Of a stretch of DNA of 64,000 bases, positions 51,660 to 61,300 are shown one piece after another. A program made the translations under genes and the position numbers. Source of the DNA: Streptomyces qinzhouensis (lineage in GTDB: Bacteria; Actinomycetota; Actinomycetes; Streptomycetales; Streptomycetaceae); assembly GCF_007856155.1 (NCBI RefSeq), contig NZ_CP042266.1, positions 6,882,001-6,946,000 on the forward strand, read 5' to 3'. Position 1 is the stretch's first letter. Each line of letters begins with the position of its first letter. The notes under the pieces were generated by a model that saw nothing but the letters and a program-made list of their open reading frames with translations, did no database searches and had not been told where the DNA came from.

Positions 51660-52430
51660 ATGGGGGCAGCGGGCAAGGGAACGTCAGCAGTGAAGTCAGG
51701 GGTCAAGCGGCTCCTGGGACGTACCGGATTCGACATCGTTCGCAGCACGAACAACCGAGGTGGCGTCGACGACTTCATCCCTTTCGAGGCGACCATGCGG
51801 GCCGCACGGTCGGCCGGTCTGCCGGTCGGTGACTACATCGACGAGGTCATGAACGGGACGCCCGGTGCCACCCAGTCCACGATTGACGAGTTACGCGCTC
51901 TCGGTGTCTTCGCCGCCGGTCCGAAGACGGTGCTGGAGATCGGTCCGGGGTCCGGACGGTTCCTGGAGAAGACCCTGAAGGAGTGCTCCCCGGGCCGCTA
52001 CGAGATCTACGAGACGGCAGCACCCTGGGCCGACTACCTGGTGGACGCATTCGGCGTGGTCGCCCAACCGACCGCGGGATGCAGTCTCGCCCCGACGCCC
52101 GACAACAGCGTCGACCTCGTCCAGGCCCACAAGGTCTTCAACACCGTGACCTTCCTCAGCGCCTCCCGCTACTTCTTCGAGATGGCCCGTGTCACACGGC
52201 CCGGTGGCCGGATCGTCTTCGACGTCATGACGGAGACCTGCCTGGACCCGGCAACGGTACGCACCTGGGCGACGGAGGGCGGCCCGGGGCACGACTCGTA
52301 CCCGGCCGCCATGCCTCGCGGGACGTGCGTGGACCTCTTCGCGACCCTCGGCTGCAGTCTGGAGGCCGGTTTCCTGGCGCCCATGGGCGTCGCCTCCACG
52401 GAGGTGCTCGTCTTCGCCAAGGACGCCTGA
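51660..52430 (+). CDS. class I SAM-dependent methyltransferase
   Basis: From ATG 51660, behind GAGGGGG, this protein has 256 residues. Motif I is TVLEIGPGSGRFLEKTLKE, followed by YEIYETAAPWADYLVDAFG, VDLVQAHKVFNTVTFLSASR and ARVTRPGGRIVFDVMTETCL. The N-terminus (SGVKRLLGRTGFDIVRS) is a short basic, amphipathic lead. Sugar- or lipid-directed methylation is possible; no neighbour gives a substrate. It is convergent with the Lrp/AsnC gene and ends at a hairpin. Confidence 0.88.
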   Translation: MGAAGKGTSAVKSGVKRLLGRTGFDIVRSTNNRGGVDDFIPFEATMRAARSAGLPVGDYIDEVMNGTPGATQSTIDELRALGVFAAGPKTVLEIGPGSGRFLEKTLKECSPGRYEIYETAAPWADYLVDAFGVVAQPTAGCSLAPTPDNSVDLVQAHKVFNTVTFLSASRYFFEMARVTRPGGRIVFDVMTETCLDPATVRTWATEGGPGHDSYPAAMPRGTCVDLFATLGCSLEAGFLAPMGVASTEVLVFAKDA

Positions 52431-52436
52431 CCCTCG

Positions 52437-52466
52437 GCAGGGGGCTCCGCCCGAGAGGCTCCCTGC
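52437..52466. terminator. hairpin terminator between methyltransferase and Lrp genes
   Basis: Nine-bp stem (52437-52445 GCAGGGGGC with 52458-52466, one G-T wobble) and 12-nt loop in the 52-bp convergent gap. Confidence 0.6.
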
Positions 52467-52482
52467 TCAGGAGGGCGGCGAT

Positions 52483-53430
52483 TCACCGTGCGCCGACCGC
52501 CACCCGCTTGATCTCACGGAGGGTGGGGGCCGTCTGGAGGGTGTGAATGCCGGGGAGGGGGCCGATGCGCCGGTCGATGTACGTGTACAGGTCGGCCGGG
52601 TCCCGGAAAATGCCGCTGGCCACCAGGTTCGCATCGCCGGTGACGGCGGCGGCGAAGGCGATCTCGGGATGGCCGGCGAGGGCCTGTCCGACCGTGTGGA
52701 GGTGGGCGGGGGCGACGTTCAGCCAGAGGCGGGTGATCAGGTGGTAGCCGAGCCGGCCGGGATCGAAGTCGACGGCGAAGCTCAGGGCCCCCGCCTCGCG
52801 AAGACGGTCCAGGTGACGCCGGATGCTGGCGGGAGAACGATCGGCGGCGGTGGCGAGCCCGGACAGGGAGGCGCGGCCGTCGCGTGACAGTTTGTTGAGC
52901 AGGGTCCGGTCGGTGGCGTCCAGAGGAAGAGGGGCGCCGGAATCCACCGCGGGGGTGTTGTGCTCGGGCTGGAAGCGGGTCGCGTGCCAGGTACTGGTGG
53001 CTCCGGCGAAGATGTGGAGCATGCAGTGGGCACTCATGGAGAGCACCTGCGCGGTGCGGGGGAGCTTCCGCAGGAGCGGGGCGTTGCGCTGGTCGGAGGT
53101 GCGGATGTCCAGAGCGCAGTACAGCTCGGTGCCGCCGGAGGCGAGGGTGACCCAGTAGGTGTCGGGGCGGCGGGCGAGGGCCTCGGCGATGGTCCCGGCG
53201 GCGTCCGGGGTGCAGTGCAGCCGTAGCAGCCAGCGGGTCAGACCGAGGCGGGATGCCACGGGCTGGCCGACGATGCGCAGACCCTGGGCGCACAGCCGCT
53301 GGTAGCGGCGGGTAACGGTGCGTTCGGAGACTCCGAGGTCGCGTGCGACGCTGCTGAAGTGCGCCCGGCCGTCGAGCTGGAGGGCCCGGAGCAGGAGCTG
53401 GTCGAGCTCGTCCAAGTCGCCTGAATCCAC
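52483..53430 (-). CDS. Lrp/AsnC-family regulator with two Lrp modules
   Basis: From GTG 53430, behind AGGAGAGG, this protein has 315 residues arranged as two Lrp/AsnC units. Unit one: LDELDQLLLRALQLDGRAHF, VARDLGVSERTVTRRYQRL and an RAM-like part. Unit two: LDATDRTLLNKLSRDGRASL, ATAADRSPASIRRHLDRLRE, and the ligand-binding strand region with VTGDANLVASGIF. Duplicate-module Lrp proteins are common in Streptomyces and respond to amino acids or related molecules. It is divergent from the 2-oxoglutarate oxygenase gene (204-bp spacer), its likeliest target. Confidence 0.9.
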   Translation of the reverse strand: MDSGDLDELDQLLLRALQLDGRAHFSSVARDLGVSERTVTRRYQRLCAQGLRIVGQPVASRLGLTRWLLRLHCTPDAAGTIAEALARRPDTYWVTLASGGTELYCALDIRTSDQRNAPLLRKLPRTAQVLSMSAHCMLHIFAGATSTWHATRFQPEHNTPAVDSGAPLPLDATDRTLLNKLSRDGRASLSGLATAADRSPASIRRHLDRLREAGALSFAVDFDPGRLGYHLITRLWLNVAPAHLHTVGQALAGHPEIAFAAAVTGDANLVASGIFRDPADLYTYIDRRIGPLPGIHTLQTAPTLREIKRVAVGAR

Positions 53431-53634
53431 CGCTGATCGCCTCTCCTTCGCCGGATCCCCGCGTATCCAACCGTATGGCTTGGGGTGGGGCCGGTGGCGT
53501 CGGATGGTGGCGGGGTCCCTCTCCCATTCCGGCAGCAGCCGCTCGGGTGCCCGCGCCGTCCCGGCGGCGCGGCCGAGCGGAGGCCCCGGACCGGCCGAAG
53601 AGCAACACGGCCCACCGACATCGAAAGGTTCCCC

Positions 53635-54642
53635 ATGGCCTCCGACTCCATGGCTTCCGACCCCATGGCTTCCGACCGCGTTCCCGTGGTCGACCTCAGC
53701 CCCTGGCACTCGAGCGACAGCACGGCCCGTAGACAACTCGCGGACCGTGTGGACCGGGCCCTTCAGAGCACCGGGTTCCTCTTGGTGGCCGGAGAGGGCA
53801 TCACACCTGGCCTGCCCGGTCTGCCTGACCTGCCCGACCGGGTGCGCGCCGCCGCGCACGACTTCTTCCACCTCCCCCCGGCCGTCAAGGAACGCTATGT
53901 CCAGAACGCGGGCCGGCGTGGGTGGATCGGCCGGGAGCGGGTGGCCGCCGCCCGGTCCGAGGGCGGGGACACCCCGCCGGATCTGCTGGAGGTCTGGTCC
54001 TGCACGGCCGGCTCCGCCGCCCGCTCGGGCGGTGTGGAGAAGCTGCCCCGGCACTGGCCCGACGAGGTTCCGGCCCTGCTTCCACTGGTCACCGAGTACA
54101 CCGAGCGGATGCGCGTACTGGCCGACACCGTCTTGGAGATCATGGCGACGGCACTGGGCCTGCCTGTCGACTTCCTCACCCGCCACACGGTCCGCCCGCA
54201 CTGGGACTTCACCATCAACTGGTATCCGCCGGTCGATGAGACCGGCCCCGCCGCCCCCGGCCAGTTCCGCGTCGGTCCGCACACCGACTTCGGCCTCATC
54301 ACCATCCTGGACCGGCAGCCCGGCAAGGGCGGTCTGCAGATTCACGACGACGAGGAAGGCTGGCGGGACGCCCCTCACCGGCCCGGCACGGTCACCCTCA
54401 ACATCGGTGATCTGATGGCCCGCTGGAGCGGGGACCGCTGGCGCTCGGGCCGCCACCGTGTCCTGCCCCCGCCGTCCGAGGCACCGCAGGAAGAGCTGAT
54501 CTCACTGGTCTACTTCCACGCCTGCGCACCGGAGACCAGCATCGCCTCGCTGCCGGCTCCGCTGGGTCGCAGGTCCTACGCTCCCGTGCTCGCGGGGGAG
54601 TACTTCCGGAGCAGACTGGAGTCCATCCACACCACGAAGTGA
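53635..54642 (+). CDS. isopenicillin-N-synthase-like Fe(II)/2OG oxygenase
   Basis: From ATG 53635 (AAGG 6-7 nt upstream) this protein has 335 residues. The double-stranded beta-helix has iron ligands His216 and Asp218 in VGPHTDFGLITIL and His274 in SGRHRVLPPP. The C-terminal position where 2-oxoglutarate-binding enzymes have R-x-S reads LIS in EELISLVYFHACAPE, so the usual Arg is not at the expected place. The DIOX_N region is VPVVDLSPWH, GFLLVAGEGI. A tandem MASDP-type repeat forms the first ~14 residues. It likely hydroxylates, desaturates or cyclises an amino acid or metabolite; the substrate is unknown. Confidence 0.88.
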   Translation: MASDSMASDPMASDRVPVVDLSPWHSSDSTARRQLADRVDRALQSTGFLLVAGEGITPGLPGLPDLPDRVRAAAHDFFHLPPAVKERYVQNAGRRGWIGRERVAAARSEGGDTPPDLLEVWSCTAGSAARSGGVEKLPRHWPDEVPALLPLVTEYTERMRVLADTVLEIMATALGLPVDFLTRHTVRPHWDFTINWYPPVDETGPAAPGQFRVGPHTDFGLITILDRQPGKGGLQIHDDEEGWRDAPHRPGTVTLNIGDLMARWSGDRWRSGRHRVLPPPSEAPQEELISLVYFHACAPETSIASLPAPLGRRSYAPVLAGEYFRSRLESIHTTK

Positions 54643-54700
54643 GTCACGGGCGCCGTGTCGTCGTCGATGTGCATCGATGAGACGCGGTGCCCGCTGCAGT

Positions 54701-54741
54701 CGGCATCGGCATCGGCATCGGCATCGGGCATCGGGCATCGG
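54701..54741. repeat. hexamer/heptamer microsatellite
   Basis: Four CGGCAT units (54701-54724) are followed by two CGGGCAT units and a final CGG. Non-coding as far as I can tell. Confidence 0.9.
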
Positions 54742-54868
54742 TGTGCGGCAGTCGGCACGGTGGCGGGCTGTCCGATGTACCGGACGGCCGCCACCGGGCC
54801 CGGGCCGCCGCCATATCTCCTGTGGCCTGTACACCCTTCCGCTTTCCCCACGGCTTCACTCGGAGTGG

Positions 54869-55063
54869 ATGTCAATCATGAAAGTAGCCAATGTAGAGCG
54901 CAACGATCCAGACTCCAGGCTTCTTGGGGCCATTGTCATACCCGCCGGTAGGAAGCAAATCAACGAGGGGTTCCAGTCAAAATCATCACTAAATCCGCCC
55001 GTGTTGCTCGCGATTCTTGAGCATTCGCACACTCGGGGGGATCCATGGAAAACGCTTGAGTGA
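54869..55063 (+). CDS. possible 64-aa ORF, unrecognised
   Basis: The frame ATG 54869 (or ATG 54878) to 55063 follows CGGAG and encodes MSIMKVANVERNDPDSRLLG..., a polar chain ending WKTLE. Codon use is not Streptomyces-like (third positions often A/T), so it may be a short foreign gene or chance. I recognise no family. Confidence 0.25.
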   Translation: MSIMKVANVERNDPDSRLLGAIVIPAGRKQINEGFQSKSSLNPPVLLAILEHSHTRGDPWKTLE

Positions 55064-55244
55064 CATGAATATGAAGAAGCCGTTGGCTGTAGTGGTCACA
55101 CGGTGTAACGGTCAACTATCGGACGTTAACCGTCTGACCTGCGAGTATGGCATCAAAATCACTGGTGTTCCTTACTGCTGACGACCCCTCAGAGATTGCT
55201 CTGAGTAGCTGCATTGTTCGGGCTTGAACGAGTTCTGGTGGATC

Positions 55245-55274
55245 TTGACGGTCTACCAGCCGCTCAGTTACGGT
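55245..55274 (+). promoter_or_regulatory. candidate PKS promoter
   Basis: -35 TTGACG (55245-55250) and -10 TACGGT (55269-55274) are 18 bp apart, predicting an ~80-nt leader before GTG 55362. The same -10 hexamer and spacing appear in the DUF3068 promoter. Nearby AACGGTC-like repeats could be activator half-sites. Confidence 0.5.
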
Positions 55275-55361
55275 CCAATCGCGATTTCGATCAAGGCGGT
55301 TGCGGGCTGTAACGGCTCAGACAGTGCCTTCGGGCCTGTTCTGCATAACGGGGGAGATGCA

Positions 55362-58300
55362 GTGTCTGCCACGGGTCGGGTAGCTGTTGTCGGCATGTCC
55401 TGCCGGCTTCCGGGGGCGCAGGATCTCAGTGGATTCTGGGATTTGCTAACGTCGTCCGGTAGCGGGGTGGGCTTGCCCGGTGCGGACCGTTCGCGAAGAT
55501 TCGAGGACGTGGGCGAGCCCCGGAGAGCGGGCTATCTCCAGCAGGTCGACCTGTTCGACGCGTCCTTTTTCGGCCTGGGGCCGCAGGAAGCGACGGCGAT
55601 GGATCCCCGGCAGCGGCTGGTCCTCGAACTGAGCTGGGAGGCGCTGGAGAACGCCGGCCTGTCTCCGGCCGGACTGGCGGGCACTCCTGTCGGGGTGTTC
55701 CTGGGTGCGTCCGGTGACGACTACCCCGGCGTGGGAACCGCCGCGGACGCCAATCCCTATCTGGCCGCCGGCAGCAACCGCGCGGTCATCGCCAACCGGG
55801 TTTCGCACGCGCTGGACCTCACCGGTCCGAGCCTGCTGGTCGACACCGCACAGTCCTCCTCCCTCGTCGCGGTGCACATGGCCTGCGAGAGCATCAGGCG
55901 GGGCGAGTGCACCACGGCGATCGTCGGGGGAGTCAATCTGAACCTCTCCCTGCACCGGATCCGCATGCTGGAGTCCCTGGGAGTCGTCTCTCCGGACGGA
56001 GAGTGCTTCACCTTCGATGCTCGGGCCAACGGCTTTGTGCCCGGTGAGGGCGGCGGCGTCCTGGTCCTGAAGGACCTGTCCGCCGCGCTCGCCGACGGGG
56101 ACCTGGTGCATGCCGTCATCCGGGGTACCGCCGTGAACCACGACGGTGCCACTTTCGGACTCTCCTCGCCGAGCCCCGCCGCACAGGAGGAGGTCATCAG
56201 ACAGGCGCACCGCGCTGCTGATGTCCTTCCCGGCGATGTTGGGTTCATTGAGTTGCATGGGACGGGCACTCAAGCCGGAGACGCCACCGAGGCCGCCGCG
56301 CTCGGTGCGGTCTTCGCGGGCGACACCTCACGGGAATCCCCGCTGCTGGTCGGGTCCGTGAAGACGAACATCGGCCATCTGGACGCTGCCTCGGGTGCGG
56401 TCGGGCTGATCAAGACGGTGCTCAGCCTGGTCAACCGGAAGCTTCCGCCGAGTCGCAATTTCGCTGAGCCGAACCCCTCCATCGACTTGCCCGCCCTGGG
56501 TCTCGAGGTCGCGACCTCGGTCCGTGACCTGGCCGGCTGTAACGGGGAGTCCCCTGTTCGGGCGGGTGTCTCCTCCTTCGGCATGGGCGGAGCGAACTGC
56601 CATGTCGTGGTGGAGGACGTAGTGGACCTTGCCGCGTCGGCACCGCGGCCGAGCGCGGAGCCGGAGTCCGACGCACCACCGGAGAGCCCGAGCGGCGCGG
56701 CATTGCCCTGGGTGGTGTCGGGTCGGGGTGGTGAGGGTGTTCGGGGGCAGGCGGCGCGGTTGCGGGAGTGGGTGCTGGAGCGCCCCGAGGACCGTCCGGT
56801 GGATGTCGGTTACTCGTTGCTTGTCTCGCGGTCGTTGCATCGTGATCGGCTGGTGGTTTTGGGTTCGGGGCGTGAGTCGTTGTTGGAGGGGTTGGCGGCG
56901 GCTGCTGAGGGTGCGCCGTGGCCGGGTGTGGTGGGTGGGTCGGGTGCTGGGGTGGTTGCTGACCGGGCGGTGTTTGTGTTCCCGGGGCAGGGGTCGCAGT
57001 GGGTGGGTATGGGGCGTGAGTTGTATGCGTCGTCTGAGGTGTTCCGGGGGCGGTTGGAGGAGTGTGCGGCGGCGTTGGATCCGTTGGTGGACTGGTCGTT
57101 GGTCGGTGTTGTACGGGGTGATGAGGGTGCTCCTGGTTTGGAGCGGGTGGATGTGGTCCAGCCGGTGCTCTGGGCGGTGATGGTGTCGCTCGCGGCGGTG
57201 TGGGAGTCGTGGGGTGTGGTTCCGGCTGCGGTGGTGGGTCATTCGCAGGGGGAGATCGCGGCCGCGTGTGTGGCGGGGGGGCTTTCGGTCGGCGACGCTG
57301 CGAAGGTGGTTGCGTTGCGGAGTCGTGCGCTGCGGGCCATGGCGGGCGACGGGGCGATGGTGTCGGTCGCGCTCCCGGCGGCCGAAGCCGAAGTACTGAC
57401 CGGCGATGGAGTGTCTCTCGCTGCGGTCAACGGCCCGGCGTCCGTCGTGCTCTCGGGGGACCGGTCCGCCCTGACCCCGGTAGTGGAACGCCTGCGTGCC
57501 GAGGGGGTGCGGAGCAAGTGGGTGCCGGTGGACTACGCCTCCCACTCCGCCCATATGGAACGCATCCGCGAGGAGCTGCTGGAGGTCCTCTCCGGGATTG
57601 CACCGAGCTGTTCCCGGGTTCCGCTGTACTCGACGGTGTCGGCCGGGGTCATCGACACCTCCGTCATGGACGCCGGCTACTGGTTCGACAACATTCGGGG
57701 CACGGTCCGTTTCCACGAGACCGTCCAGGCCCTGATCGCCGACGGCCTCACCGCCTTCGTCGAAGTCTCACCGCATCCCGTCCTGGCGATGAGCGTGCAG
57801 GACACCCTCGACCAGGCCGACACCACCGGTCTGTCCATCGGGACCCTCCGCCGCGACGAGAACGAACACGAGGCGTTCCTGACCGCCGCCGCCGAACTCT
57901 TCGTCGCCGGAGCCACGGTCGACTGGAACACCGCGGCCTACGCGGGCCGAGGAGCCCGCCGGGTCGACCTGCCCACGTACGCCTTCCAGCGTCGGCCTTA
58001 CTGGCTGAAGACCGCCACCCAGGCAGTACAGGTTGCTACCGCTGAAGCCGCTGCCATCGACAGTCCTGAGGTCCCTGACCGTCGATCAGACCTCGCCGAG
58101 CGGGTGGCTGGGCTTCCTCAGAGTGAACAGAGACAGGCCGTCACAACCTTCGTCCGCGCGCACACCGCCACCGTGCTCGGTCATACCGACCACTCTGATA
58201 TCGACGTCGCGTTGACCTTCCGTGACCTCGGGTTCGACTCGATCAACGCGACCCAGTTCCGGCTTCGACTCGGCGAGGCAGCCGGGGTAAGGCTTCCCGC

Positions 58301-61300
58301 CACCCTTGTGTTCGACCACCCGACTCCTGTGGCAGTGGTGGGATTCCTGCTGGCCCGACTGCTGGGTGAGGAGCGAAACGCCCTGCCCACCGCCCGAACG
58401 ACGGCTTCCGCTCCTGATGAGCCGCTGGCCATTGTGGGCATGGCCTGCCGCTTCCCGGGCGGGGTCAGCACACCGGAGCAATTGTGGCGGTTGGTAGCGG
58501 AGGGCGGGGACGCTATTTCCGGTCTTCCCACCGACCGTGGCTGGGACCTTCAGTCGCTGTACCACCCGGATCCGGATCACCCGGGGACCTCGTACGCGAA
58601 CGAGGGCGGTTTCCTGCATGAAGCCGGCGAGTTCGACCCCGGCTTCTTCGGGATCTCGCCGCGTGAGGCGCTGGCGATGGACCCGCAGCAGCGGCTGCTG
58701 TTGCAGACCAGCTGGGAGGCCGTCGAGCGGGCCGGTATCGACCCGCTGTCGCTCAAGGGCAGTGACACGGGTGTGTTCACCGGCGTCATGCCACAGGACT
58801 ACGGCCCACGACTGCACGAACCGGACAGCTCGGGCACCGTCGACGGCTACTTGCTGACCGGGAACGCGGGCAGTGTGGTCTCCGGTCGGGTGGCGTATGT
58901 GCTGGGGACCGAGGGTCCGGCGGTGACGGTGGATACGGCGTGTTCGTCGTCGCTGGTGGCGCTGCACTGGGCGGCGCAGGCGCTGCGTCAGGGCGAGTGT
59001 TCGATGGCGTTGGCCGGTGGTGTGACCGTGATGGCGACGCCGGGGATGTTTGTGGAGTTCAGTCGTCAGCGTGGGCTTGCTCCGGATGGCCGGTGCAAGG
59101 CGTTCGGGGCGGGTGCGGATGGTACGGGGTGGGCCGAGGGTGTCGGCATGGTGCTGGTGGAGCGGTTGTCGGATGCGGAGCGGTTGGGGCATCCGGTGCT
59201 GGCGGTGATTCGTTCGAGTGCGGTGAATCAGGACGGTGCGAGCAATGGTCTGACCGCCCCGAATGGTCCGTCGCAGCAGCGGGTGATCCGGCAGGCGCTG
59301 GCGGCCGCGGGTCTGTCGACTGCTGATGTGGATGCGGTCGAGGCGCACGGTACGGGGACGAATCTGGGTGACCCGATCGAGGCCCAGGCCCTGCTGGCGA
59401 CCTACGGCCAGGACCGTCCGGAGGGCCGTCCGCTGTTGCTCGGCTCGCTGAAGTCGAACATTGGTCATACACAGGCTGCTGCTGGTGTGGCGGGTGTGAT
59501 CAAGATGGTGATGGCGCTGCGGTACGGCGTACTGCCGGCGACCCTCCATGTCGATGAGCCGACGCCGCATGTCGACTGGGCGAGCGGTGCGGTCGAGCTG
59601 CTGACCGAGGCCACCCCCTGGCCGGAGGTGGGCCGTCCGCGCCGGGCAGCCGTGTCCTCGTTCGGCATCAGCGGCACCAACGCGCACGTTGTGGTTGAGC
59701 AGGCGCCGGACGACGGCACCGTCGAGGTGCCCGCCGCGGACGATGACGTCCTGGTGCCGTGGGTGGTGTCGGGTCGGGGTGCTGATGGTGTTCGGGGGCA
59801 GGCGGCGCGGTTGCGGGAGTGGGTGCTGGAGCGCCCCGAGGACCGTTTGGTGGATGTCGGTTACTCGTTGCTTGTCTCGCGGTCGTTGCATCGTGATCGG
59901 GTGGTGGTTTTGGGTTCGGGGCGTGAGTCGTTGTTGGAGGGGGTGGCGGCGGCTGCTGAGGGTGCTCCGTGGCCGGGTGTGGTGGGTGGGTCGGGTGCTG
60001 GGGTGGTTGCTGACCGGGCTGTGTTTGTGTTCCCGGGGCAGGGGTCGCAGTGGGTGGGTATGGGGCGTGAGCTGTACGCCTCCTCGCCGGTGTTCCGGGG
60101 GCGGTTGGAGGAGTGTGCGGCGGCGTTGGATCCGTTGGTGGATTGGTCGTTGGTCGGTGTTGTACGGGGTGACTCCGGTGCTCCTGGTTTGGAGCGGGTG
60201 GATGTGGTCCAGCCGGTGCTCTGGGCCGTGATGGTCTCCCTGGCCGCCGTCTGGGAGTCGTGGGGTGTGGTCCCGGCTGCGGTGGTGGGTCATTCGCAGG
60301 GGGAGATCGCGGCCGCCTGCGTGGCGGGTGCGTTGTCGGTTGGCGACGCCGCGAAGGTGGTGGCGTTGCGGAGTCGTGCGCTGCGGGCCATGGCGGGCGA
60401 TGGGGCGATGGTGTCGGTCGCCCTCGCGGCGACGGAAGCCGAAGCACTGACCGGCGATGGAGTGTTCCTCGCCGCGGTCAACGGCCCGGCGTCCGTCGTA
60501 CTGTCCGGGGACCGGTCCGCCCTGACCCCGGTAGTGGAACGCCTGCGTGCCGAGGGGGTGCGGAGCAAGTGGGTGCCGGTGGACTACGCCTCCCACTCCG
60601 CCCACATGGAACGCATCCGCGAGGAGCTGCTGGAGGTCCTCTCCGGGATCACTCCGGGCAGCTCCCGGGTCCCGCTCTATTCAACGGTGAGTGCTGCCCG
60701 TATCGACACGTCGGTCATGGACGCCGGCTACTGGTTCGACAATATTCGGGGCACGGTCCGTTTCCATGAGACTGTCCAGGCCCTGATCGCCGACGGTCTC
60801 ACCGCCTTCGTCGAAGTCTCACCGCATCCCGTCCTGGCGATGAGCGTGCAGGACACCCTCGACCAGGCCGACACCACCGGTCTGTCCATCGGCACCCTCC
60901 GCCGTGACGAGAACGAGGGGAAGACCCTGCTCAACGCGGCGGCCGAACTGTTCGTCGCGGGTCTCCCCGTCGACTGGAACGCAGCGGCCTACAGCGGCCG
61001 CAATGCCCGCCGCGTCGATCTGCCCACGTACGCCTTCCAGACCGAGCGATTCTGGCTGGAGTCCGGTGCCGCTGTACCAGAGGTCGCCCCGGCCGATGGT
61101 GGGGAGGCGCATTTCTGGGAGATCGTGGAGCGAGGCGACGCCGGCGAGCTGGCCGAGACCCTCGGCGTCGCCGACACGGCCGGATCGGCCGATGCCTGGC
61201 AACCGATGCTTCCCGCGCTGGCCTCCTGGCGGCGTGCGCAGCAGGCACGTTCGGCCGCGGACTCCTGGCGCTATCGCGTCACCTGGAAGCCCCGTACGGG

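Larger units (their letters stand above)
54643..55361. other. 719-bp lower-GC intergenic region upstream of the PKS
   Basis: Base composition drops visibly here, with long A/T-containing runs absent elsewhere in the window. Contents: a hexamer repeat at 54701-54741, a possible 64-aa ORF at 54869-55063, scattered AACGGTC/GTTAACCGT motifs at 55100-55140 and 55268-55312, and a likely PKS promoter. It may mark the border of the PKS cluster or a decayed insertion. Confidence 0.6.
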
